Part shown: piece by piece, positions 18,514 through 27,244 of the stretch
Position numbering within the stretch: position 1 is the stretch's first letter
Layout of the letters: the number at the start of each line of letters is the position of its first letter
NCBI RefSeq assembly: GCF_029581275.1
Contig: NZ_CP120742.1
Span: 4,154,501 to 4,218,500 of the forward strand
DNA length: 64,000 bases
Origin: Micromonospora sp. WMMD1155
Lineage (GTDB): Bacteria > Actinomycetota > Actinomycetes > Mycobacteriales > Micromonosporaceae
Direction: 5' to 3'
The notes under the pieces: model-generated
The model's input: the letters and a program-made list of their open reading frames with translations, nothing else
Databases searched by the model: none
What the model was told of the DNA's origin: nothing
Program-made: the position numbers and the translations under genes

Positions 18514-19329
18514 GTGATCCGATCCAAGAAGGCCAACCGGCGCGAGCCGACCCCGCCGACACCACACCCGTCCGGCGCCCGGCCGCCGGCACTGCCCACC
18601 GAGGCGGTGCCGAAGCACGTGGCGGTGGTGATGGACGGCAACGGTCGGTGGGCCAAGGAGCGCGGGCTGCCCCGCACCAAGGGGCACGAGGCGGGGGAGC
18701 ACAGCCTCTTCGACACCATCGAGGGTGCCATCGAGATGGGCATCCCGTACCTGTCGGCGTACGCCTTCTCCACCGAGAACTGGCGGCGCTCGCCGGACGA
18801 GGTCCGGTTCCTGATGGGGTTCAACCGGGATGTCATCCGCCGCCGTCGCGACCAGTTGGTCGACCTCGGCGTCCGGGTGGTCTGGTCGGGTCGCCCCGGG
18901 CGGTTGTGGAAGAGCGTCATCTCCGAGTTGCAGACCGCCGAGGAGATGTCCCAGGGCAACTCGACGCTGACCCTGCAGTTCTGCGTCAACTACGGCGGGC
19001 AGGCCGAGATCGGTGACGCCGCCGCCGCGATCGCCCGGGACGTGGCGGCCGGTCGACTGGACCCGGCGAAGGTCACCGAGAAGACCGTCGCGAAGTACCT
19101 CTACCACCCGGAGATCCCCGAGGTGGACCTGTTCCTGCGCCCCTCGGGGGAGGAACGGATCTCCAACTTCCTGCTCTGGCAGACCGCGTACGCCGAGTTG
19201 GTCTTCCTGGACACCCTCTGGCCCGACTTCGACCGCCGCCACCTCTGGTACGCGTGCGAGCTGTTCGCGCAGCGGGACCGGCGCTTCGGCGGGGCGCTGC
19301 CCAACCCGGTCGCCCCGGTTCTGAGCTGA
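18514..19329 (+). CDS. uppS: Isoprenyl transferase (cis-polyprenyl diphosphate synthase)
   Basis: This 271-residue cis-prenyltransferase makes the long-chain lipid carrier for cell-wall synthesis. Key motifs are [16 protein letters not shown] (catalytic Asp), AFSTENWRR, and [17 protein letters not shown] near the end. The first ~30 residues are a basic, proline-rich extension. GTG 18514 follows recO directly. Product chain length (C50 or C55) cannot be decided from sequence. Confidence 0.94.
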   Translation: MIRSKKANRREPTPPTPHPSGARPPALPTEAVPKHVAVVMDGNGRWAKERGLPRTKGHEAGEHSLFDTIEGAIEMGIPYLSAYAFSTENWRRSPDEVRFLMGFNRDVIRRRRDQLVDLGVRVVWSGRPGRLWKSVISELQTAEEMSQGNSTLTLQFCVNYGGQAEIGDAAAAIARDVAAGRLDPAKVTEKTVAKYLYHPEIPEVDLFLRPSGEERISNFLLWQTAYAELVFLDTLWPDFDRRHLWYACELFAQRDRRFGGALPNPVAPVLS

Positions 19330-19357
19330 CGCGCTTACCCGCACGTCACACTGGGTA

Positions 19358-19380
19358 TCAGTGACGTCAGAAGCCACTGA
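19358..19380 (+). promoter_or_regulatory. Small hairpin before the 61-residue gene
   Basis: TCAGTG (19358-19363) and CACTGA (19375-19380) can pair around an 11-base loop, just upstream of the ribosome site GGAGGTGA of the next small gene and 29 bp after uppS. It could end uppS or influence translation of the small gene; this is inference. Confidence 0.35.
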
Positions 19381-19395
19381 CGGAGGTGAACCCAC

Positions 19396-19581
19396 ATGAT
19401 CCAGAAGCGCATTGCCCAGTGGGCGGTGATGGCGATCGCGGTGCCGGTAGCCGCGGCCGGCGCCCGTCGACTCAGCCACACCCTGGAGGCCCGACGTGGT
19501 CCCTCCGGGGCGACCCGGCTGCTGACCAAGGGCGCCGACCTACTCCGCCCCCAGAAGGCCAAGCGCCGCCGCTTCTTCTGA
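19396..19581 (+). CDS. Small basic membrane-associated protein
   Basis: This 61-residue protein has a strong ribosome site (GGAGGTGA) before ATG 19396. It has one hydrophobic segment (AVMAIAVPVAAAGA), a central helix and a strongly basic end (KAKRRRFF). I do not recognise a named family. Its position after uppS and the clear ribosome site support a real gene. The basic tail suggests the C-terminus faces the cytoplasm or nucleic acid. Confidence 0.75.
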   Translation: MIQKRIAQWAVMAIAVPVAAAGARRLSHTLEARRGPSGATRLLTKGADLLRPQKAKRRRFF

Positions 19582-19688
19582 CCGATCTCACCTGCCCCCG
19601 GCGCCGCCCGCACCCGAGTGCGGGCGGCGCCGCGCTGTGCTGTGCTCGGGTGGGCGTGCAGCGCCGGGGCTTGTCTGCGGTCGGCGCC

Positions 19689-19764
19689 TTGATCCACTCC
19701 AGGTCGGCGATCTGGCGGCGTTGCCTCGCCGGGATGCCCCCACATCGCCGACGTCGTGTCGATC
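19689..19764. repeat. TTGATC-type dispersed hairpin, copy a
   Basis: The element begins CTTGATCCACTCCAGG and ends GTCGATC. Its left arm (ACTCCAGGTCGGCGATCTGG) pairs imperfectly with the right arm (CCACATCGCCGACGTCGTGT). The same arm sequence recurs at 31684, 44124 and 63796. It lies in the gap after the 61-residue gene, with no coding frame. Confidence 0.75.
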
Positions 19765-19850
19765 TTGGGCTGCCGCGCGGTTCCGGGGTGCCGGGTATGG
19801 GCGGCGGGTAGGGTCCGAAGGTGGCGGGACCGCGGCGCTCGGAGGTGAAC

Positions 19851-20078
19851 ATGCGGGATCTCCGGTTCAAGATGATCATGGCGTTGAACGCGGCCGATCT
19901 GGGTGACCCGATCTGCGAGCAGGTGGCCGACATCTGTGCCGAGATCGCCGAGCAGCACTGCGCCGAGTTCGGCCACACGCCGCAGCTGCGTACCGGCGAG
20001 ATCGCCGAACTGGCAACCGGAGAGCCGGCCCTGACCTGGGCGCCGTCGATCCCCGACGCCGGGCAGCGTGCCTGGTGA
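19851..20078 (+). CDS. Small conserved-type hypothetical protein
   Basis: A 75-residue acidic, helical protein (MRDLRFKMIMALNAADLGD...). ATG 19851 is preceded immediately by GGAGGTGAAC, a strong ribosome site, which decides against the longer start at 19821. It has two Cys (DPICEQ, QHCAEF) but no CxxC. The stop overlaps the GTG of the pirin gene, so the two are coupled. Function is unknown. Confidence 0.72.
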   Translation: MRDLRFKMIMALNAADLGDPICEQVADICAEIAEQHCAEFGHTPQLRTGEIAELATGEPALTWAPSIPDAGQRAW

Positions 20079-20836
20079 CCGCACCGGCCCCCGCGGTCGA
20101 CGTCCGTCGCGCCGACGACCGCTTCGCCACCCGGATCTCCTGGTTGGACTCCAAGCACTCGTTCTCGTTCTCCCGGCACTACGACCCGGCCAACACCCAC
20201 CATGGTCTGCTGCTGGTCAACAACGACGACGTGGTACGCCCGGGTGCCGGTTTCGAGACCCACCCCCACCAGGACATGGAGATCGTCACCTGGGTGCTGC
20301 GCGGCTCCCTGGTGCACCAGGACTCCACCGGGCACTCCGGGGTGATCTACCCGGGGCTGGCCCAGCGGATGAGCGCCGGAACCGGCATCCTGCACTCGGA
20401 GAAGAACGACGCCTGGCGGCTCGACAACCAGGAGCCGCACAGCGACCCGGTGCACTTCGTGCAGATGTGGGTGCTCCCCGACGAGCAGGGCGTCGACCCC
20501 GGCTACGAGCAGCTGGAGATCGAGGACGTGCTGCTGCGCGGTGGCCTCGTGCCGATCGCCTCCGGGATGGACCGTTCCGACGGCGCGTCCGCGATCCGGA
20601 TCCGCAACCGGTACGCGACGCTGCACGCCGCCCGACTCACCCCGGGCGACGAGGTCACCATCCCCGACGCGCCCTTCGTGCACCTGTACGTGCCTGACGG
20701 CACAGTGACGCTGGAGGGCAGCGGGCCGCTCAACACCGGCGACGCCGCCCGACTGACCATGACCGGCGGCCGACGGGTCACCGCCGACGAACCGGCCGAG
20801 ATCCTCGTCTGGGAGATGCACGCCACGATCAACTGA
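20075..20836 (+). CDS. Pirin family protein
   Basis: This 253-residue bicupin has the pirin metal-site pattern in the N-terminal cupin: HHGLLLVNNDD, ETHPHQDMEIVTW and a later GTGILHSEKN with a His and Glu. Pirins bind Fe and act as quercetinase-like dioxygenases or redox-dependent regulators; which role applies here is unknown. GTG 20075 overlaps the preceding small gene by 4 bp. Confidence 0.9.
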   Translation: MTAPAPAVDVRRADDRFATRISWLDSKHSFSFSRHYDPANTHHGLLLVNNDDVVRPGAGFETHPHQDMEIVTWVLRGSLVHQDSTGHSGVIYPGLAQRMSAGTGILHSEKNDAWRLDNQEPHSDPVHFVQMWVLPDEQGVDPGYEQLEIEDVLLRGGLVPIASGMDRSDGASAIRIRNRYATLHAARLTPGDEVTIPDAPFVHLYVPDGTVTLEGSGPLNTGDAARLTMTGGRRVTADEPAEILVWEMHATIN

Positions 20837-20860
20837 CCGGGTGCTGCCCGCACAGCCGAC

Positions 20861-20926
20861 GTCTCCCGTGGTCGGTGGTCTCCCGCGATCGGGGCGCCCT
20901 CCACGGCGCGGTCGTCTCCCGCGATC
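20861..20926. repeat. Three copies of a 13-base motif
   Basis: GTCTCCCGCGATC occurs at 20878-20890 and 20914-20926, and the variant GTCTCCCGTGGTC at 20861-20873. All are direct repeats in the gap after pirin. No function is evident. Confidence 0.5.
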
Positions 20927-20955
20927 CGCGGCCAGCATGATCGTGCCCGAACATG

Positions 20956-20994
20956 GATGTAGTGGCCTCCCCGCGTCGCGGAGGCCACTACATC
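20956..20994. repeat. Hairpin of the GATGTAGTGGCCTC type, copy 1
   Basis: GATGTAGTGGCCTCC (20956-20970) and GGAGGCCACTACATC (20980-20994) form a perfect 15-bp stem with a 9-base loop. It lies between the converging pirin and gnd genes and could act as a terminator. Its arms are shared with the hairpin at 23787, so it is also a dispersed repeat. Confidence 0.8.
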
Positions 20995-21031
20995 AAGGAT
21001 CGAGCGATCGGGCCGTGGGCCGTGGTTTGTC

Positions 21032-22474
21032 TTACGCTGGCGACTCGGTGCGGTCGGCGGCCCACGTGGTGTGGAACGAGCCGTCCCGGTCCACCCGCTG
21101 GTAGGTGTGCGCGCCGAAGTTGTCCCGCAGGCCCTGGATCAGCGCGGCGGGAAGCCGCTCGGCGCGTAGCGCGTCGAAGTACGCCAGCGACGACGAGAAC
21201 GCGGGCGTCGGCACACCGGCCCGGGTCGCGTCGCCCACCACCCGTCGCCAGCTCGGCACACCGGCCGCGACGGCGTCGGCGAAGTACGGTGCGACCAGCA
21301 GCGTCGGCAGGTCGGGCTGCTGGTCGTACGCCTCACGGATGCGGTCGAGGAAGCGGGCCCGGATGATGCAGCCGCCCCGCCAGATGGTCGCCGTGCCGCC
21401 GAGGTCGATGTCCCAGTCGTACTCCTGGCTGCCGGCCCGGATGTGGTCGAAGCCCTGCGCGTACGCGACGATCTTGGAAGCGAGCAGCGCCCGGCGGACG
21501 TCCTCGACGAACGCGTCCCGGTCGGTGACCTGCCACTTCTCGCCCGCGTCCGGGAACGCCCGGCGGGCGGCCTCCCGCTGGTCGACGTGCCCGGACAGGG
21601 AGCGGGCGAAGGTCGCCTCGGCGATCCCGGTGATCGGGATGCCCAGGTCCAGGGCGCTCTGCACGGTCCACCGACCGGTGCCCTTCTGCTCGGCCCGGTC
21701 CTGCACGATGTCCACGAACGGCCGGCCGGTCTCCGCGTCGGTGTGCGCGAGCACGTCGGCGGTGATCTCGATGAGGAACGACTCCAGCTCGCCGTCGTTC
21801 CAGTCGCGGAAGATCTCCGCGATCTCCGCCGGCTTGGCGTCCAGACCGGAGCGGAGCAGGTCGTACGCCTCGGCGATGAGCTGCATGTCGGCGTACTCGA
21901 TGCCGTTGTGGACCATCTTGACGAAGTGCCCGGCGCCGTCCGGCCCGACGTGCATGCAGCACGGCACACCGTCCACCTGCGCGGCGATCTTCTCGAACAT
22001 CGGCCCGAGCTTGGCGTACGACTCGGCGGAGCCGCCCGGCATGATGCTCGGACCGAGCAGCGCGCCCTCCTCACCGCCGGAGACGCCGGTGCCGCTGAAG
22101 TGCAGCCCCTGCGCGCGCAGCGCCTCCTCGCGGCGGCGGGTGTCGGCGAAGTGGGCGTTGCCGCAGTCGACGATGATGTCGCCCTCTTCCAGCAGAGGCA
22201 CCAACTCGTCGATCACCGCGTCGGTGGGCGCACCGGCCTTGACCATGACGATGACTGCGCGCGGCCGTTCCAGTGACGCCACGAAGTCGGCCATCGTCTC
22301 GCCGGGCACGAACGTGCCCTCGTCGCCGTGCTCCGCGACGAGGCTGCGGGTGCGCTCCGGCGAGCGGTTGTGCACTGCCACCGTGAAGCCGTTGCGGGCC
22401 AGGTTGCGGGCCACGTTGCGACCCATCACCGCCAACCCGGTCACACCGATCTGTGCCCTCGCCTGCTCAGCCAT
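21032..22474 (-). CDS. gnd: 6-phosphogluconate dehydrogenase, decarboxylating
   Basis: This 480-residue enzyme converts 6-phosphogluconate to ribulose 5-phosphate and NADPH in the pentose phosphate pathway. It has the N-terminal Rossmann motif GLAVMGRNVARN, catalytic GVSGGEEGA and KMVHNGIEYADMQ, and a normal long C-terminal domain. ATG 22474 (MAEQARAQ) is chosen since GAGAGG lies upstream; GTG 22486 is possible. The gene stands alone. Confidence 0.96.
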   Translation of the reverse strand: MAEQARAQIGVTGLAVMGRNVARNLARNGFTVAVHNRSPERTRSLVAEHGDEGTFVPGETMADFVASLERPRAVIVMVKAGAPTDAVIDELVPLLEEGDIIVDCGNAHFADTRRREEALRAQGLHFSGTGVSGGEEGALLGPSIMPGGSAESYAKLGPMFEKIAAQVDGVPCCMHVGPDGAGHFVKMVHNGIEYADMQLIAEAYDLLRSGLDAKPAEIAEIFRDWNDGELESFLIEITADVLAHTDAETGRPFVDIVQDRAEQKGTGRWTVQSALDLGIPITGIAEATFARSLSGHVDQREAARRAFPDAGEKWQVTDRDAFVEDVRRALLASKIVAYAQGFDHIRAGSQEYDWDIDLGGTATIWRGGCIIRARFLDRIREAYDQQPDLPTLLVAPYFADAVAAGVPSWRRVVGDATRAGVPTPAFSSSLAYFDALRAERLPAALIQGLRDNFGAHTYQRVDRDGSFHTTWAADRTESPA

Positions 22475-22559
22475 CCGTGCCGCCACCTCTCGTCACCACT
22501 ATTGGCGTTTCCGAACCTATCGCGATGTGGGCTGATCCGGGACCAGTGATCCACCCTCT

Positions 22560-22625
22560 GATACTCGGGGTGGCGGCGAGGCTGCCGTTGGTGGCGGCGA
22601 GGCTGCTGTTGGTGGCGGCGGTCGG
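22560..22625. repeat. 21-bp direct repeat
   Basis: GTGGCGGCGAGGCTGC(C/T)GTTG occurs twice in tandem with a third partial GTGGCGGCGGTCGG in the gap upstream of gnd. No coding frame is supported here. Confidence 0.6.
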
Positions 22626-22652
22626 CGCCACGGGCACACCGTGCGGGACCCG

Positions 22653-22949
22653 TCAACCCTCGGCGAGGCGGGCTTCGATCCGGGCGACCTTTCCGGTGAG
22701 CGCGTCGGTCACCCCTGGGCGGACGTCGGCCTTGAGCACCACGCTCACCCGGGGCGCCCGGGCGGCGACCACGTCGACCGCGCGCTTCACCACCGCCATC
22801 ACCTCGTCCCACTCGCCCTCGACGGTGGTGAACATGGCATCGGTCCGGTTGGGTAGGCCGGATGCCCGGACCACCCGAACCGCCTCGGCGACCAGGTCAC
22901 CCACGGAGTCGTCACCGCCGAGCGGGGTGATCGAGAAAGCGATCAGCAT
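22653..22949 (-). CDS. MTH1187 family thiamine-binding protein
   Basis: This 98-residue protein fits the small MTH1187/YkoF-like thiamine-binding family ([12 protein letters not shown]..., [36 protein letters not shown]). Such proteins bind thiamine or related pyrimidines. The ykoEDC transporter with its TPP riboswitch lies only 1-4 kb away on the same strand, so a link in vitamin B1 uptake is plausible though not proven. ATG 22949 is chosen; the upstream extension of the same frame is low-complexity. Confidence 0.83.
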   Translation of the reverse strand: MLIAFSITPLGGDDSVGDLVAEAVRVVRASGLPNRTDAMFTTVEGEWDEVMAVVKRAVDVVAARAPRVSVVLKADVRPGVTDALTGKVARIEARLAEG

Positions 22950-23240
22950 GTGCCGATCGTGCCAGTAAATCGGGTGCGCGTCCGCTCGGGAGGCGGTTAG
23001 GGTACGGCCATGCGTTACTGACGCCCCACCTTCCGAGCCGGCCCGCCGCCCCGCGTCGCGGTCCGTGCGCTCGCGGGCGTCCCGCATGTCCTCCCGCCGT
23101 TCGGCGGCGCTGGCTGTGTCCGACCCCGGCGAGCAGTTCCTTCCCTGTTCGGCCGTCGCGTCGCGCGGCGGCCACCAGCCGATCCGACCGACCGCCGACG
23201 CGCGGGACCGGCCAGTCGGTCGGCACCGAAGGAGGCCCGG

Positions 23241-23732
23241 ATGCCTGCCAGGCGCAATCCGAAGAAGTCCCGTAGAACCCCACTCGGCACCGACCAGACG
23301 GCCGCCCACGGCCGATCCCGCCCCGACCTCGCGATCGAGCCGGCGGTGCCGGTCGAGCGCACGGTGCCGGCTGAGTCGGCGTTGCCGCCGGTCCTGGCCG
23401 AGCCGGCGGTGCCGGCCGAGTCGGCGGTGCCGGTGTCGCTGCCCGGGGCGTTGCTGGCGGCGGTGCTGTCCGAGTCGACGGTGCCGGTGTCGCTGCCCGA
23501 GCCGGTGCTGCCGGCGGTGCGGGTCGAGTCGGCTGCGGTGCTCGGTGAGCTGACGCCGTCGATCGACGTGCCCGCGGCGGTCGACGCTCCGGCGGTGGCA
23601 GACCTGCCGAAGTCTGCCGGGCGACCGGTGGCACCGACGGCCGGACCGCCCCAGGGTGGCGGCGGTCGCTCGGGCGGCGGCCGTAGCCGACAGGCCGGCC
23701 AGACCCGCCGCTACGCCTTCCGCCGCAGCTGA
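23241..23732 (+). CDS. Disordered, Ala/Pro/Val-rich repeat protein
   Basis: This 163-residue protein starts basic ([12 protein letters not shown]), has a central run of about 8-10-residue repeats (variants of [12 protein letters not shown] and [11 protein letters not shown]) and ends with [22 protein letters not shown] 23241 is preceded by GAAGGAGG, the main reason to accept it as a gene. The basic ends suggest nucleic-acid or cell-wall contact. No family is recognised, and the repeats may change in number. Confidence 0.6.
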   Translation: MPARRNPKKSRRTPLGTDQTAAHGRSRPDLAIEPAVPVERTVPAESALPPVLAEPAVPAESAVPVSLPGALLAAVLSESTVPVSLPEPVLPAVRVESAAVLGELTPSIDVPAAVDAPAVADLPKSAGRPVAPTAGPPQGGGGRSGGGRSRQAGQTRRYAFRRS

Positions 23733-23786
23733 CCGGACGTCCTGGCGTCCTCGCCACGCGGGGGTGCTGGGACATGACAGCAATAT

Positions 23787-23990
23787 CAGGGATGTAGTGG
23801 CCTCCTTCACCAACGAGGCCACTACATCCCTGTTGTTGTGCGGATCTTGGCGGCGGGCGGCGGGCGGCGGGCGGCCCAGCGGCGGGCGACCAGCGGCGGG
23901 CGGCCGACGGCGCGCGTCCGACGGCGCGCGGCCAGCGGCGGGCGGCCCAACGGCGGGCGGCCGACGGCGCGCGACCAGTGGGGGGGTGAC
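23787..23990. repeat. Hairpin of the GATGTAGTGG type (copy 2) plus conserved tail and GC array
   Basis: CAGGGATGTAGTGGCCTC (23787-23804) and its exact complement (23815-23832) form an 18-bp stem with a 10-base loop. It is followed by GTTGTGCGGATCTTGGCG (23835-23852), which recurs after the hairpin at 40641, and then by ~140 bp of GGGCGGC/CGGCGCGCG-type low complexity. It fills most of the 300-bp gap between the disordered-protein gene and ykoC. No gene is supported here. Confidence 0.8.
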
Positions 23991-24032
23991 GAGCGCCGCA
24001 GCTCTCGGGGCGGGAGCGGCGGAAGGGCCGAG

Positions 24033-24833
24033 TCAGCCGATCAGTGGGCGGAAGGTGCCGAGAAGGACGCTCGTGGTCAGGGCCGCTCCGGCCAGGAGTG
24101 CCGCGCCGACGACGAGAAGCCCGTCGGCGGGGGTGAAGTGCTGGCGGCGGGCCACGGTCCGGGGTGTACCGGCGTCGAAGCCTCGCGCGTCCATCGCCAC
24201 GGCCAGCCGGGTGCCTCGACGGATCGCACCGACCAGCAGCGCAAAAGCGGTGGAGGCGAACAGTCTCAGCTTGGCCAGCGGGTTGCGTCCCGCGTCGACG
24301 CCCCGCGCCCGCCGCGCCATGCTGATCATCTGCCACTCCTGTCCGAGGAGCGGCACCAGCCGGAACGCGGCCAGCGCCCCGATGGCGAACCGGGCCGGAG
24401 CCTTCGCATTCTGGATCAACGAGTCGGCCAGGTCGGTGGGGTCGGTGGTCGCGAAGACGATGACACCGGGCAGGGCCACCGCGAAGACCCGCAGCACCAG
24501 GCCGAGCGCGGTGAGCAGCACGCCGGTACTGACGAACACCGGCCCCGCGTCCAGCAGGACCCGGCCGGACCGGTCGGCGGCGAAGAGGACGAGGGTGACC
24601 AGGATGCCGGCGGCGCTGAGGAGCAGTGGCCAGGCCCGCCGCGCCAGCACCCGGTAGCGGATGCCGAACAGCGGCAGCACGGCGAGTTCGAGCGCGATGG
24701 CGATCGCCGGGGCCACCGGGTCCAGGGTGGCCAGCAGGGTGAACGAGAAGACCAGCGCGGCGGCGACCTTCGCCACCGGGTTGCGGCGGGCCAGTGGCGC
24801 ACCGGGCGCGGCGACCGGCTCGATGCTGATCAT
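24033..24833 (-). CDS. ykoC: ECF transporter T component (YkoC/EcfT)
   Basis: This 266-residue membrane protein is the energy-coupling transmembrane subunit of an ECF transporter. It has about five hydrophobic segments and the two coupling-helix Ala-Arg-Gly motifs expected for EcfT: MARRARGVD and MDARGFD. It overlaps ykoD by 4 bp and follows it, so it is the last gene of the riboswitch-controlled ykoE-ykoD-ykoC unit. Confidence 0.9.
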   Translation of the reverse strand: MISIEPVAAPGAPLARRNPVAKVAAALVFSFTLLATLDPVAPAIAIALELAVLPLFGIRYRVLARRAWPLLLSAAGILVTLVLFAADRSGRVLLDAGPVFVSTGVLLTALGLVLRVFAVALPGVIVFATTDPTDLADSLIQNAKAPARFAIGALAAFRLVPLLGQEWQMISMARRARGVDAGRNPLAKLRLFASTAFALLVGAIRRGTRLAVAMDARGFDAGTPRTVARRQHFTPADGLLVVGAALLAGAALTTSVLLGTFRPLIG

Positions 24834-26260
24834 CGGTCGTCGCCGGAGGTCGGCCGCAGGGTGACGCTGCGGTCGGCGAGCGCGGCGACGAAATCCGCGT
24901 CGTGGGTGACCGCGACCACGCCGTGTCCGGCGTCGCGAAGGTCGGCGAAGAGGTCGACCAGCTCCCGCCAGGTCCGCCGGTCCTGGCCGAAGGTGGGTTC
25001 GTCGCAGATCAACAGACGGGGCGCGGTGGCCAGGGCGGTCGCCACACTCAGCCGCCGCGCCTCACCACCCGAGAGGGTGTACGGGTTGGCAGCGGCGAGT
25101 CGGGCCAGCCGCAGCCGTTCCAGCAGCTCGGCCACTGTCTGCTTGACGGCTGACTCGGGTTGACCGGTCCGGCGCGGGCCGAGCGCCAGCTCGTCGAAGA
25201 CGGTGCTGGTGACGAACTGGTGCTCCGGGTCCTGGAAGACCGACCCGATCCGCCGGGCCAGAGCGGGGGCGCGCCAGCGGTGTGGGGGAGTGCGGTGGTC
25301 CGCGCCGGCCAACTCGGCGGAGGCGGTGACCCGCCCGCTGCCCGGCCGGAGCAGCCCGCCGAGCAGCAACGCCAGGGTGGACTTGCCGACGCCGTTGGGT
25401 CCGCGTACGGCGAGCGCCTCGCCGGCGCGTACCGCAAGGTCGGTGGAGGCCAGCCGGGGTGGCAGGCCGAGCCGGTCGGCGGTGAGCAACAGTTCTCCGG
25501 GCGCGGCGGTGGCCGGGCGGGGCGCGATGGGGTGACCCGGCACCCACACCCCCTCGGCGGCCAGGGCGGCACCGTGGGCGGCGAAGACGGCCTCGGGGGT
25601 GCCGTCCGCGCGGACGCCGCCGCCGGGTTCCAGGACGACCACCCGGTCGACAAGCGGCAGCGCCTCGGCGACCCGGTGCTCGACCAGGATCAGCGTGGTG
25701 TCGTCGTCCAGCGCGCCGGCCACCGCCCGCCGGATCAGCTCGGCCCCGGCCGGGTCGAGGTTGGCTGTCGGCTCGTCGAGCAGCAGCAGGTCGGGGCGGA
25801 GGGCGAGCGCGCCGGCCAGGGCGAGGCGTTGCTGCTCGCCGCCGGAGAGCGCGGCCGTGTTGCGGTTCCGGGGGTACGGGAAGCCGACCCGGTGCAGCGC
25901 CTCGTCCACCCGGGGCCAGATCTCGCCGGTCGGCACTCCCCGGTTCTCCAGCCCGAAGGCGACGTCGTCGCCGCAGCGTGCCATCACCAGTTGGGTTTCC
26001 GGGTCCTGGAAGACGATGCCGACGCGTTCCCGCCCCTTACGGGGGTCGAGCCCGTCGATCTCGACGATGCCCTCCTGCTCGCCGGAGTCTTCGGGGAGCA
26101 GCCCGGCCAGCGCGCTGAGCAGGGTGCTCTTGCCGGCTCCCGATGGGCCGAGCAGCAGAACCCGTTCTCCGACCTCGACCCGCAGGTCGACGCCGCGCAG
26201 AGCCCACGCGCGCCGCCCGGCGTGCCGCCACCCGAACCCCCGCAGAACGACCGCGCCCAC
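24830..26260 (-). CDS. ykoD: ECF transporter double ATPase (YkoD)
   Basis: This 476-residue protein contains two fused ABC ATPase domains. The first has Walker A GPSGAGKST and signature LSGGEQQR, the second GPNGVGKST and LSGGEARR. Each has a Walker B followed by DEPT. Two unequal ATPase halves on one chain are typical of YkoD of the hydroxymethylpyrimidine/thiamine transporter. The GTG start at 26260 lies about 100 bp after ykoE, and that gap holds a perfect inverted repeat. Confidence 0.93.
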   Translation of the reverse strand: MGAVVLRGFGWRHAGRRAWALRGVDLRVEVGERVLLLGPSGAGKSTLLSALAGLLPEDSGEQEGIVEIDGLDPRKGRERVGIVFQDPETQLVMARCGDDVAFGLENRGVPTGEIWPRVDEALHRVGFPYPRNRNTAALSGGEQQRLALAGALALRPDLLLLDEPTANLDPAGAELIRRAVAGALDDDTTLILVEHRVAEALPLVDRVVVLEPGGGVRADGTPEAVFAAHGAALAAEGVWVPGHPIAPRPATAAPGELLLTADRLGLPPRLASTDLAVRAGEALAVRGPNGVGKSTLALLLGGLLRPGSGRVTASAELAGADHRTPPHRWRAPALARRIGSVFQDPEHQFVTSTVFDELALGPRRTGQPESAVKQTVAELLERLRLARLAAANPYTLSGGEARRLSVATALATAPRLLICDEPTFGQDRRTWRELVDLFADLRDAGHGVVAVTHDADFVAALADRSVTLRPTSGDDR

Positions 26261-26288
26261 CGAACCCCCTTCCGCACGGCTTCTCGTT

Positions 26289-26348
26289 GTTGATCAAGAG
26301 GTTTGCGTCAGGATTCCGCCTCCGGTTGACGCAAACCTCTTGATCAAC
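26289..26348. repeat. Perfect 22-bp inverted repeat between ykoE and ykoD
   Basis: The left arm 26289-26310 begins GTTGATCAAGAGGTTTGC; the right arm 26327-26348 is its exact reverse complement, with a 16-base spacer. This 22-bp stem would form a strong hairpin in the ykoE-ykoD message. Its ends (GTTGATCAA) match the ends of the TTGATC-type repeats. It could reduce downstream expression or shield the ykoE 3' end; this is inference. Confidence 0.85.
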
Positions 26349-26363
26349 GCATCCGGCCCGGGG

Positions 26364-26957
26364 TCAGATCAGGGCTCGGTCCCGGCCCGCCGGGAACCGG
26401 TCCAGGACGCCGGTGTCGGCCAGTGCCTTGGTCAGCAGCCAGCCTCCGGCACCGGCGATCACGGTGGCGCTGACGATGGTGATCAGCGCGTACGGGATGC
26501 GGTAGTCGGTCAGCTCGGTCTCGACGTTCCAGATGAAGAAATCGAACAACGCGGCGCTGAGACCGGTCAGCGCGCCGGCCAGGACGGCGGTCGGCAGCCG
26601 GAACGACCGGTACCGGAAGGCGGCGAACGCCAACTCCGCGCCGATGCCCTGCACGATGCCCTGCGGGATCACCGTGCCGGCCCACTGGCTGCCCAGCAGC
26701 GCGGAGAGGACCGCGGCGACCGTCTCGCAGTAGAGCGCGGCACCGGGCTTGCGGATGACCAGGCCGCCGATCACGGCCGGCATCAACCAGACGCCGTAGA
26801 GCAGCGTCTGCGCCGGTGGGAAGAAGGCGAACGCGCCCTCGGTGGCGCTCCACACCAGGCCCCACGCCCAGAAGATGACGCCGAAGGCGACCGCGATCAC
26901 CGAGGCGACCACGATGTCGATGGTCCGCCAACGGTGGGTGTCGGTGGTGGATTTCAT
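26364..26957 (-). CDS. ykoE: ECF transporter S component, YkoE family
   Basis: This 197-residue membrane protein has five to six hydrophobic segments and the YkoE-type features GVWLMPAVIGGLVIRKPGAAL and QGIVQGIGAEL, which line the thiamine/pyrimidine pocket in the family. It gives the transporter its specificity, with YkoD and YkoC supplying energy. ATG 26957 has GGGAGC upstream. A TPP riboswitch lies about 90 bp upstream, so vitamin B1 or its pyrimidine is the likely cargo. Confidence 0.92.
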   Translation of the reverse strand: MKSTTDTHRWRTIDIVVASVIAVAFGVIFWAWGLVWSATEGAFAFFPPAQTLLYGVWLMPAVIGGLVIRKPGAALYCETVAAVLSALLGSQWAGTVIPQGIVQGIGAELAFAAFRYRSFRLPTAVLAGALTGLSAALFDFFIWNVETELTDYRIPYALITIVSATVIAGAGGWLLTKALADTGVLDRFPAGRDRALI

Positions 26958-27045
26958 GTGTTGCTCCCAGTTCGTGAGTGCGAACCAGGAGAAGACGCAC
27001 GCCGCGTCCGGTGGCACCGGACGACGGCGCGGCTGGAGGTCGACC

Positions 27046-27130
<85 letters not shown>

Positions 27131-27244
27131 GATGTGAAGTTGTCTCGCTGACGCTAACACCGACCGGGGGCGTGGGCCCAGCAGGGCATCAGCCTGACCT
27201 GCGGGAGCGACCGGCCCGACTCCCGGCTGGGTACGCTTCGGATC

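Noticed and set aside
22950..23822. Long upstream extension of the thiamine-binding protein frame
   Set aside because: Composition is Arg/His low complexity antisense to the disordered-protein gene; the normal family start is ATG 22949.
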